NCBI GenBank assembly: GCA_002270465.1
Contig: NQOF01000001.1
Location: 374,501-438,500, forward strand
DNA: 64,000 nucleotides
DNA from: Blautia hominis
Lineage (GTDB): Bacteria > Bacillota > Clostridia > Lachnospirales > Lachnospiraceae
Reading direction: 5' to 3'
The notes below the pieces were generated by a model. The model was given only the letters and a program-made list of their open reading frames with translations. It did not search any database and had not been told where the DNA came from. The translations under genes were made by a program, and so were the position numbers. Position 1 is the first letter of the stretch. Every line of letters begins with the position of its first letter. Shown one piece after another: positions 51,562-58,642 of the stretch.

Positions 51562-52734
51562 TTACATATCCGGAGTGTCGGATTTGTCCGGTGTGAACAG
51601 CCTTCTGGCTACGTCACGGGTGAATTCACCTGTCTTTTTGGACTCTTCAAATACCCGGCGTGTCTGTTTGCGGATCAAGTCTACTGTGTCTTTTACAATA
51701 GCTGCTGCTGCATCTTCGTCGTTCATGTCCTCAATCTTCACAAGGCGGAAGATAACTGCTTCGTAGATACGGATGCCTCCCAGATTGGAGATAAAGTCAA
51801 CAGCTACGTCAACTCCATTTTTGCGGAGAATCGCATCAGCTTCCGGAGTGGTGGGAATGTTGGCTGCCTCCACTAACAGGGATGCTTTGATCTTATCGGC
51901 ATTGTCTTTATTGATAACATCTTCCAGAGCTGCCGGGATCAGGATATCGCATTCTTTTTCCAGCCACTGGCTGTTTGGATAAATTTCGTAGTTGTCTTCA
52001 AAGGACTCCTTGTTCAGCTCACCTTTTGGGAGTCTGGTCGCTACCAGTTTCGGAATATCCAGACCATCTTTGCAGTATACAAGTCCGTTTACATCCGCGA
52101 TACCGATGACTTTATAGCCCATGTTGTTCAGGGAGTTCACGCAGCTTGCGCCCACACATCCAAATCCCTGGATGATAACAGATGCACCTTCTTTGCCGCC
52201 TTTCATTTTCCAGGCTTCATCGGCTGCTGCCGCAACGCCGTAACCTGTGATCATGTCATACATTTTAAATCCGTCATATGTAAGCTCTTTTTCTGCCCTG
52301 TCATGGTTCACAATACCCTGATGGATATCCGGGTCCTCTTTCATAGCCTTTGTCTGGGGAATACCGATTCCCAGGTCATCTAAGATTCTTAAAACATCGG
52401 AGTAATCAACACCTAAATCTCCGCCGATGGATACGCCTGCATTGATAACCGGTGCGGTAGCTGTCAGGAAACGTCTCAGAACGTCCGGTGCGTCCGGTGC
52501 TTTATAGTCATATGCTATACCGGCCTTACATCCGCCTGTTGTGAGAGATTCACATGCTTTGTATTTGTATCCCATCGTTGTTGCAAGGCGGATAACCTCT
52601 TCCTTGGTAACTGTAGGATGCATTCTTGTTCCGCCTCCGCAGTAATGATTTACGAAGTTGTATGCACACATCCATCCTTTTGCATCTGTCTCAGTGTCAT
52701 TCCATTCCACTACTAAATACGGTTTGTTTGCCAT
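51562..52734 (-). CDS. Glu/Leu/Phe/Val-type amino acid dehydrogenase
   Basis: Protein of 390 aa of the ELFV dehydrogenase family. The N-terminal domain has GGGTRMHPTVTKEEVIRLATTMGYKYKACESLTTGGCKAGIAYD, holding the substrate-binding and catalytic Lys (GGCKAG); the NAD domain starts GKEGASVIIQGFGCVGASCVNSLNNMGYKVIGIADVNG (GxGxxG variant). Catalyses amino acid to 2-oxoacid with NAD(P) reduction. The sequence is divergent from standard GdhA, so the amino acid is uncertain. First structural gene of the cluster, controlled by the IclR regulator upstream. Confidence 0.85.
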   Translation of the reverse strand: MANKPYLVVEWNDTETDAKGWMCAYNFVNHYCGGGTRMHPTVTKEEVIRLATTMGYKYKACESLTTGGCKAGIAYDYKAPDAPDVLRRFLTATAPVINAGVSIGGDLGVDYSDVLRILDDLGIGIPQTKAMKEDPDIHQGIVNHDRAEKELTYDGFKMYDMITGYGVAAAADEAWKMKGGKEGASVIIQGFGCVGASCVNSLNNMGYKVIGIADVNGLVYCKDGLDIPKLVATRLPKGELNKESFEDNYEIYPNSQWLEKECDILIPAALEDVINKDNADKIKASLLVEAANIPTTPEADAILRKNGVDVAVDFISNLGGIRIYEAVIFRLVKIEDMNDEDAAAAIVKDTVDLIRKQTRRVFEESKKTGEFTRDVARRLFTPDKSDTPDM

Positions 52735-52781
52735 TTTAAAAATCCTCCCATTTTATGTTGTTCTCTATTACAGAACTTTGT

Positions 52782-52873
52782 TCTTCAATAGTTTTATTTT
52801 TTTACTCGGCATTTTGCCGAGTAATGGATTCCGCTGCTATTGGTTTATGTTCTGTATGTAAGAACCTCGTTCT
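52782..52873 (-). promoter_or_regulatory. Regulatory region of the dehydrogenase operon with three palindromes
   Basis: Two identical-type sites AGAAC-N3-GTTCT at 52782-52794 (AGAACTTTGTTCT) and 52861-52873 (AGAACCTCGTTCT) surround a perfect palindrome TTACTCGGC-N5-GCCGAGTAA (52802-52824). A third AGAAC-N3-GTTC copy lies before the IclR gene (53786-53797), suggesting these are IclR operators. Confidence 0.6.
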
Positions 52874-52975
52874 TTTTTGATGATATGAGCATATCACACC
52901 TTGTTTGTTTTTTCAATATATTCCTTGAATCTTTTTTCTTTTTGTGCAAACTATCCAATTTTGACCCTTTATTTT

Positions 52976-53734
52976 CTATAAGCGCTTTTTGATCTCATTT
53001 GCATACCGTTTCAGAATCTGTACAAATATATCCCGCTTCTCATCATCCATGCGCAGAGACGGGGTGCTGATACTGATGGCGCCCTCCACCTTTCCCATAT
53101 GATTCATCAGGGGCACTCCCACACATTTGACTCCGAATGTATTTTCCATGTTGTCCACAGCGTAGCCGTCTCTCCGTGCATTCCTGACTTCCTCCCAGAG
53201 CTTTTCCTTGTCCGTTATGGTATAATCTGTGTATGGTGTCTTCTCACGGCTCAAGATCTCTTCCACTTCCTCGTCGGGCATCTGGGAGAGGATGACTTTG
53301 CCTACACTTGTACAATACATTTTAGAGCGCTCTCCTGTTACAGACCTGCCCGGCAGCATCTGGCCTTCCGGATATACGGCTTCCAGATAGACCACCTCAT
53401 CCCCGTGGGGAATGGCCAGATAGATCAGTTCTCCCGCTTCTTTCGCGATCTGATGCATGTAAGGGAGCACTACCTTGGTGATGGTAAGGCTTTCCTTCAG
53501 TGCACGGCTCAATGTGAATACAGCGGTCCCCAGGCTGAACTTACCGGTTTCCGGGTCCTGTTCCAGATAGTCCATGGCCTTGAAGGTCATTAATATATTA
53601 TGCACGTTGCTTTTGTATAATCCCAGCTTCTCACTGATCTCCGTCACACCCAGAGGTTGTTTTTCCACGAAACATCCCAGGATCTCCAGTGCCTTCTGCA
53701 GGCTTTTTACCTTGATCTCTTTGTCTTCACTCAT
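52976..53734 (-). CDS. IclR-family transcriptional regulator
   Basis: Protein of 252 aa. Residues about 8-65 are an IclR winged HTH (VKSLQKALEILGCFVEKQPLGVTEISEKLGLYKSNVHNILMTFKAM), and about 85-250 the effector-binding GAF-like domain with the signature AIPHGDEVVYLEAVYPEGQMLPGRSVTGERSKMYCTSVGKVIL and GISIST-like AISISTP. It is on the same strand as, and directly upstream of, the dehydrogenase operon, and should sense its substrate. Confidence 0.92.
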   Translation of the reverse strand: MSEDKEIKVKSLQKALEILGCFVEKQPLGVTEISEKLGLYKSNVHNILMTFKAMDYLEQDPETGKFSLGTAVFTLSRALKESLTITKVVLPYMHQIAKEAGELIYLAIPHGDEVVYLEAVYPEGQMLPGRSVTGERSKMYCTSVGKVILSQMPDEEVEEILSREKTPYTDYTITDKEKLWEEVRNARRDGYAVDNMENTFGVKCVGVPLMNHMGKVEGAISISTPSLRMDDEKRDIFVQILKRYANEIKKRL

Positions 53735-53882
53735 AGTGGTTTTCCCTCCTAAACTTTCATGCAGGCCTTAATCGTTCCGTATTCAAGAACTCTGTTCAAT
53801 ATTTTACCTTACTAAAATATTAACATTTCTGCAGGCATATTACAAGAGTGTGTTTCAAAATATCTCCGGGAGATGTGCACAC

Positions 53883-53917
53883 AAAAAGCCGCATCCCGGC
53901 GTAGGATGCGGCTTTTT
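53883..53917. terminator. Strong bidirectional terminator (end of sRNA 2)
   Basis: 14-bp perfect stem AAAAAGCCGCATCC / GGATGCGGCTTTTT (53883-53896 and 53904-53917). Also separates the transporter operon from iclR. Confidence 0.9.
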
Positions 53918-53985
53918 GAACTTGGAGTGTCTGTGAATTCAAATCAGGCTTCACGCGCCGTTTATAAGCGGAGGGAACGGCACGG
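53883..53985 (-). ncRNA. Candidate small RNA 2 (CCUCCGC-loop family)
   Basis: Same architecture as candidate 1. Hairpin GCCGTT / AACGGC (53957-53962 and 53976-53981) with loop CCCTCCGCTTATA, then GATTTGAATTCAC, AGACA and the terminator. Two base pairs of the stem differ from copy 1 (CA/TG to TT/AA) with pairing kept, evidence that the stem is selected. Possible promoters: TTGACC (54010-54015) with a poor -10, or the R1 promoter further upstream. No reading frame with a start. Confidence 0.55.
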
Positions 53986-54043
53986 AAAGCTAATACTGTA
54001 AATGTTTCCGGTCAACTTTTGGAGGAAGATCAACCGTGATATT

Positions 54044-54072
54044 ATCTTATAACATACATCCTCTTCCCGCAA
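54044..54072 (-). promoter_or_regulatory. Promoter of element R1
   Basis: TTGCGG (54067-54072) - 17 bp - TAAGAT (54044-54049) on the minus strand, at the end of R1. The -35 hexamer is the same as in R2 (60420-60425). It would read toward small RNA 2 and the terminator. Confidence 0.5.
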
Positions 54073-54188
54073 GCCGCCCCCAGGGTTAAAGATCTAAAAA
54101 AAATTTTCTTTTTTTAACCCGTAAAATAAAGGCTTTTTCCTGCTCTTAGTCCTCTTTTTTCTCTCCTGATCACCCCATCCCGGGGTTC
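54066..54188 (-). repeat. 123-bp intergenic element R1
   Basis: Matches R2 (60419-60541) in length and at both ends: CCCGCAAGCCGCCCCC with R-GGGTT at one end, and (M)CCCCATCCCGGGGTTC at the other, with TTAGTCC and CCCGTAA in register between. Both start exactly after the stop codon of the upstream gene and end at a promoter -35. The two ends form G/C-tract repeats of the type used by CsoR-family regulators. Confidence 0.65.
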
Positions 54189-54189
54189 C

Positions 54190-54474
54190 TCATTTTAAGA
54201 AAGAATCCAACGCTTTGTTCAGACGTTTCAGGCTCTCCGCGTCCCCCTTCTCCAATGCCTCCTCAATACACTCGTCAATATACTGCTTCAGCACTTCTTT
54301 CCCCGCGCCATTGACAGCGGAGCGCACAGCGGCAAGCTGGATCAGGACTTCACTGCAGTCGCGTCCCTCCTCCACCATACCGCGTATGGACTTCAGATGG
54401 CCGGTAGCCCTGGCAAGACGGTTGACCATGCTCTTGTCATATTTTGTCCCTGTATCTTTCTTTTCTTCTCTCAT
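54190..54474 (-). CDS. CsoR-family regulator, CstR-like (persulfide-type)
   Basis: Protein of 94 aa. CsoR fold with KYDKSMVNRLARATGHLKSIRGMVEEGRDC and Cys40 and Cys69, 29 residues apart; the His that lies four residues before the last Cys in copper sensors is Tyr65 here. Two Cys without His at this spacing is the CstR pattern, which senses persulfide or similar sulfur species, not Cu. Last gene of a Nik/Opp-type importer operon. Its operator is likely the repeated 123-bp element. Confidence 0.75.
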   Translation of the reverse strand: MREEKKDTGTKYDKSMVNRLARATGHLKSIRGMVEEGRDCSEVLIQLAAVRSAVNGAGKEVLKQYIDECIEEALEKGDAESLKRLNKALDSFLK

Positions 54475-54508
54475 CGCACAGTTCCTCTCTCACTTGGATC
54501 GCCTTACA

Positions 54509-55096
54509 TCAGCAATAGATTTCCTCTCCTCCGGCCGGGTCCCAGGGATATCCTGTCTGCCGGGCAGCCTCTGATGCCACATCAATATCAATTTGGTCGG
54601 CCACCATCCAAAGTGTCATATCCAGGCCCGCCGCTGTACTGCTGCAGGAATAATATTTTCCGTCAGCCACCACTCTGGCCCCCTCGATCCTCTCGATCCC
54701 TGCTGTAAACATCCTGTTCCAGTTTTTATCAAGAGGACAGTCAGCCAGTTTCCGTCTGTACAAAAGTCCTGTCTGTGCCAAAATAGCAGAGCCGCTGCCC
54801 ACCATCAGGCAGGTATCCGCATTTTCTGCTGCCCGTTTCACCAGATTCAGGGTCCTCTCATCCTGCCAGAGCAGGCGCCGCGCCCCTTTGCCTCCCGGGA
54901 TCAGCAGAACCCCCTCTGTCTCCTCGGGGATCAGAAAATCAGTCCATATTTTTGCTCCCTGTACACTGTTAATGATATCCCCCGATACGGAGAGATAACG
55001 GATATGGAAATATTTTTGCAGTTTTCCCAGTATCTCCGCAGGCCCGAATACATCCATCCCCTCAAAATCGTCAAACAGTACCATATTCACATCCAT
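54509..55096 (-). CDS. DJ-1/PfpI-like protein without nucleophilic Cys
   Basis: Protein of 195 aa, class I glutamine-amidotransferase fold of DJ-1/PfpI type: MVLFDDFEGMDVFGPAEIL, LIPGGKGARRLLW, and the elbow MVGSGSAILAQTGLL. The usual Cys of the elbow (C-[ST]-G-[SA]) is Gly here, so it is unlikely to be a classic thiol hydrolase; a Cys four residues earlier (DTCLMVG) is not at the elbow. AAGLDMTLWMV follows. Overlaps the ATPase gene by 26 bp. Perhaps a regulatory or scaffolding partner. Confidence 0.7.
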   Translation of the reverse strand: MDVNMVLFDDFEGMDVFGPAEILGKLQKYFHIRYLSVSGDIINSVQGAKIWTDFLIPEETEGVLLIPGGKGARRLLWQDERTLNLVKRAAENADTCLMVGSGSAILAQTGLLYRRKLADCPLDKNWNRMFTAGIERIEGARVVADGKYYSCSSTAAGLDMTLWMVADQIDIDVASEAARQTGYPWDPAGGEEIYC

Positions 55097-55733
55097 CTTC
55101 GCACCCGCTCTCCTCTGCACATTCTATATGATTTACATTTGCCAGATCCAGTGTTCTGGTACACACCTGGCCTGCCAGCGCCATGTTATGTGTCACAGCC
55201 AGCAGACCTATCTTTCTCTTTTCCACCTCTCGGAGCATCAGATTCCATATCTGTGCCTGTGTAATGACATCCAGCATGGTGCTCATCTCATCAGCCAGCA
55301 AAAAATGTGTTCCCTCGAACAGAGAACGTGCCACACAGAACCGCTGCAGCTCTCCCCCTGACAGCTCCCTCGGATACCGGTCCAGCCATTCCTTCTCGAT
55401 CCCCAGAGCGTCCAGGACCTCCTCGCGGTACATACCTGACTCCTCCAGGACCTTCTTCATTTTCCAACGGGGATTGATGGCCTTCTCCGGATGCTGGTAG
55501 ATCAACTGGACCGGACAAACACCTTTTTTATCCAGCGGTTTTTTATCCAGCAGAATTTCGCCTTCACAGGGTTCCAGATATCCCCCCAGCAGCTTAACCA
55601 GGGTGCTTTTGCCATAACCGCTGGGCCCCACCAGACCCACACGCTCCCCTTCCTCTATGGTGAAATTTACATTTTTCAGTATCCACGGCCCATTGGCGTA
55701 GCGAAACCCCAGATTCTTTGCTTCAAGTCGCAT
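55071..55733 (-). CDS. Nik/Opp-type ABC ATPase, short form (NikE/CntF-like)
   Basis: ATPase of 220 aa: Walker A GPSGYGKST (residues about 35-43), signature LSGGELQRFCVA, Walker B FLLADEMSTMLD (Met in place of the usual Pro after the Glu), switch region AVTHNMAL. The short length, without the OppF C-terminal domain, and the DEMSTMLDVITQAQIW pattern occur in Ni- or metallophore-type importers. Ends with ESGCEDGCEYGTV, which may bind metal. Paired with 55723-56667. Confidence 0.85.
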   Translation of the reverse strand: MRLEAKNLGFRYANGPWILKNVNFTIEEGERVGLVGPSGYGKSTLVKLLGGYLEPCEGEILLDKKPLDKKGVCPVQLIYQHPEKAINPRWKMKKVLEESGMYREEVLDALGIEKEWLDRYPRELSGGELQRFCVARSLFEGTHFLLADEMSTMLDVITQAQIWNLMLREVEKRKIGLLAVTHNMALAGQVCTRTLDLANVNHIECAEESGCEDGCEYGTV

Positions 55734-56667
55734 GTATACACCTCACATATCCTCCCCTGACTTCACGCATGGGTATATTATTTTCACACTCTTTTGTTTT
55801 ATATGGACATCTTGGGAAAAACAAGCATCCTTTGGGCAGGTACTTAGCATAGGGCTGAAAGCCCGGTATAGGCCGGAAGCCATTCTGGGGCAATGCCTGC
55901 CACAGCGCCTTGGAATAGGGATGACGCAGTTCCTCCATACCTTTTCTGAAGTCCTCCGCCTTTGCCATCTCCACGGTAGTACCTGCATAGAATACAGCGA
56001 TCCGGTCTGCAATATGAAATGCCAGATCAATGTCATGGGTAATGAGCACCACTGCTTTCCCCTCATCTGCCAGTTCCCGGAATATCTTAAGCGCCTCCAA
56101 AGCCATCTCCAGATCTAATCCCGGTGTGGGTTCATCCGCTATGATCAGGGATGTATTGCTGATAACGGCTGTTGATACCAGTACTCTTCTCGCCATACCT
56201 CCCGATATCTGAAACGGATAATATCTTTCAATTTTTTCATCCAGATGAAATCTTTTAAATATCTCTTTCTGTGATTTTTGTTTTTCTTTCTTGGGGTCAC
56301 ATCCAGTCACCTGTTTTCCCACCCTCATCAGAGGGTCCAGATAGGCTACGGACTGGGGCACAAGAGCAATCTCCGTTCCTCTGAGTCTCTCTTTTTTCTT
56401 CTGGTCAAGTGCCTCTCCCTTAAAGATGACCTTTCCCGTAACTTTAGCATTTTCCGGCAAGATTCCCATCACTGCGTGGGCTAAAAGACTCTTGCCGGAA
56501 CCGCTGGATCCCGCGATTGCCACAATTTCCCCCGGTCTTACGTCCAGACTCAGATCAGATATGACTTTCAGATCATATTGTTCCAGCCCCTTGTCATACA
56601 TATGGAATGTCACAGACAGGTCTTCCACTTTCAGAACCGGCTCTTTTTCTATTTGTTCCTTTTTCAT
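55723..56667 (-). CDS. Nik/Opp-type ABC ATPase (NikD/OppD-like)
   Basis: ATPase of 314 aa: Walker A GSSGSGKSLLAHAVMG, an altered signature ISGGMARRVLVST instead of LSGGQxQR, Walker B LIIADEPTPGLD, and the C-terminal oligopeptide/dipeptide domain LFFPRCPYKTKECENNIP with Cys residues (C-x6-C, the OppD Fe-S-like region). Overlaps the short ATPase gene by 11 bp. Forms the energising dimer of the importer. Confidence 0.87.
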   Translation of the reverse strand: MKKEQIEKEPVLKVEDLSVTFHMYDKGLEQYDLKVISDLSLDVRPGEIVAIAGSSGSGKSLLAHAVMGILPENAKVTGKVIFKGEALDQKKKERLRGTEIALVPQSVAYLDPLMRVGKQVTGCDPKKEKQKSQKEIFKRFHLDEKIERYYPFQISGGMARRVLVSTAVISNTSLIIADEPTPGLDLEMALEALKIFRELADEGKAVVLITHDIDLAFHIADRIAVFYAGTTVEMAKAEDFRKGMEELRHPYSKALWQALPQNGFRPIPGFQPYAKYLPKGCLFFPRCPYKTKECENNIPMREVRGGYVRCIHAT

Positions 56668-56676
56668 GTTACACTC

Positions 56677-57543
56677 CTATTCATGTGCGCTGTATGGATC
56701 TAATATTTTCTTCATATTTTCTCCCAGACGGTCAAAAAGCAGTACGATGATCACAAGCATGAGACCCGGAAAAAATGCAAGCCACCACATACCGGATGAC
56801 AAGTATTTCATGGATTCCGAAAGGATAATACCGATAGCGGGCTGTTCCGGTGACAGACCGAATCCCAGAAAGGTAAGTCCCGATTCATGCATAATGGCAT
56901 GGGGAAATAGAAGTATCAGCCCGATAATAAACTGTGGTACCATGTGGGGCAGAATATGGTGCACCGTGATCCACCAACTGGAATGCCCCAGCTTTTTGGA
57001 CACTCCTATGTATTGCTGGGAACGTATCTGGAGCACCTCGCTCCTTATGATACGGGCAAGCCCGGTCCAGTGGGTGACGGCCACACCGATCAACACACCT
57101 TTCAGACCTTTTCCACAGGCAAAAGAAATGAGGATCAGCAGGACCGTGTGAGGTATCCCCATCACCAAGTCGATCAGCCAGTTGATAAAATGATCCAGCC
57201 AGGAACGCCCGGTTGCCGCTGCCACTCCCACGAACAGGGCGATCACCGCACTGACGCTGGAAGCGATCATACCCACGGAAATACTGACAGAAAGCCCTTT
57301 GATGGTACGCACCAGCATATCCCTCCCAAGAAGGTCTGTTCCGAAGGGATGTTCCAGAGATGGTTTCAGGGCTTTCTTGGAAAAATCCGCCTGGATCAGA
57401 TCATCACTTAAAAAAGCCCCTGACAGATATACCCCCAAAATCACCATTAAGATCAGGGCTGCAAAAATAATTGTTTTGGTCCTCCGGTTCACCCCAATCC
57501 TTCTGCCTTGTCTGCCGGATGCCGCCGCAGTCATATTACTCAT
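56677..57543 (-). CDS. Nik/Opp-type ABC permease C
   Basis: Permease of 288 aa with five or six helices. Binding-protein-dependent transport signature EVLQIRSQQYIGVSKKLGHSSWWITVHHILPHMVPQFI (the EAA loop, residues about 168-205) and the opening FGTDLLGRDMLVRTIKGLSVSISVGM. Overlaps the NikB-like stop by 4 bp. Resembles NikC/OppC. Confidence 0.87.
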   Translation of the reverse strand: MSNMTAAASGRQGRRIGVNRRTKTIIFAALILMVILGVYLSGAFLSDDLIQADFSKKALKPSLEHPFGTDLLGRDMLVRTIKGLSVSISVGMIASSVSAVIALFVGVAAATGRSWLDHFINWLIDLVMGIPHTVLLILISFACGKGLKGVLIGVAVTHWTGLARIIRSEVLQIRSQQYIGVSKKLGHSSWWITVHHILPHMVPQFIIGLILLFPHAIMHESGLTFLGFGLSPEQPAIGIILSESMKYLSSGMWWLAFFPGLMLVIIVLLFDRLGENMKKILDPYSAHE

Positions 57544-58529
57544 TTTAAGTACCCCTCCCTTATCTGTGGGTCCACAACCCCGTATATTATATTTGCCAGC
57601 ATATTCCCGATAAAGACAAACAGCGCGGAGAACAAAGTGATCCCCAAAAGCAATGGTACATCGGACCCCATGCCTGCTGCTGATGCCGCAGCTCCAAGGC
57701 CCGGATAAGAAAATACATTTTCCGCCAGCACAGAACCGCCGAACAGTTCACTGAAAGATCCGAACTGCATGGTCACAGCGGGCAGCATAATATTACGGAT
57801 CCCATGTCTTTTCAGGATACTCCATCCAGATTCTCCCCTTGCTTTTGCAAACAGTACATATTCACTTTCCAGCACATCCACCAGCTTTTCTCTTGTATGG
57901 AGCGCTACATTTGCAAAGGAAAGAAAGCTTAATGTCAGAGCCGGCAGTATCAGATGGTGAATCCTCTGCAATATGGTCACCTGGTCCGTGGGCACACCTT
58001 TCGGCACACTCATTCCCATTGGGAACCACCCCAGCTTTACGGAAAATATCATAAGGAATACAATTCCGATCCAGAACGTGGGAATAGAGCACATGATAAG
58101 ACAGACCTTTTTCAGGACTTTATCCGGCCCTTTTCCATGAAACGCCCCCATCACACAGCCCACCATAAATCCAATGATTCCGGAAAACAGCCATGCCGCT
58201 GCCATGAGTGCCAGGGAAGTGATAAATTTCTCTTTCATGATATCCAGCACAGGTCTTCGGTAAATCAAAGACACGCCAAAATCCCCGTGAAGGACTGACT
58301 TTGCCCATGCGAAAAAACGCTCCACAGGCGGGTCATTGAGTCCCCAGTATTCCGCTATCTTAGCTCTCTGTTCCATACTTACATTTGGCACTGCCCCCAC
58401 ATACTGCTGCACCGGGTCCACCGGAGACATGCTGACTAAAATAAAACTTATGATACTGACTGCGATCAGAAGCGTTACCATGCGGAGCAGATATCTCCCC
58501 GTAATTTTCAGATAATACTTATTTTTCAT
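57540..58529 (-). CDS. Nik/Opp-type ABC permease B
   Basis: Permease of 329 aa from the ATG behind GGAGAGACAGA (102 extra codons of open frame upstream are not coding). YYLKITGRYLLRMVTLLIAVSIISFILVSMSP start, HGDFGVSLIYRRPVLDIM, and the EAA loop LVDVLESEYVLFAKARGESGWSILKRHGIRNIMLPAVT. NikB/OppB-like. Follows the binding protein gene by 113 bp. Confidence 0.87.
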   Translation of the reverse strand: MKNKYYLKITGRYLLRMVTLLIAVSIISFILVSMSPVDPVQQYVGAVPNVSMEQRAKIAEYWGLNDPPVERFFAWAKSVLHGDFGVSLIYRRPVLDIMKEKFITSLALMAAAWLFSGIIGFMVGCVMGAFHGKGPDKVLKKVCLIMCSIPTFWIGIVFLMIFSVKLGWFPMGMSVPKGVPTDQVTILQRIHHLILPALTLSFLSFANVALHTREKLVDVLESEYVLFAKARGESGWSILKRHGIRNIMLPAVTMQFGSFSELFGGSVLAENVFSYPGLGAAASAAGMGSDVPLLLGITLFSALFVFIGNMLANIIYGVVDPQIREGYLK

Positions 58530-58642
58530 TCTGTCTCTCCATTCGATTTTCTCTTGTGACCTTCCTCCTGAAACACGAACAGCCCCGAACGCAAAATCTA
58601 TAGTACAGGTTTTACGTCCGGAGCAAAATTCCCTGCTCTCTT

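Larger units (their letters stand above)
53735..54189. other. Gene-free regulatory stretch upstream of iclR
   Basis: No open frame of note. Holds, from left: the iclR promoter region with an AGAAC-N3-GTTC site (53786-53797), a strong two-way terminator, candidate small RNA 2, a promoter pair, and the 123-bp element R1. See those entries. Confidence 0.7.

Noticed and set aside
54066-54188. Riboswitch interpretation of the 123-bp elements
   Set aside because: The conserved ends coincide with promoter -35 and stop codons, not with a leader RNA; no known riboswitch core was recognised.
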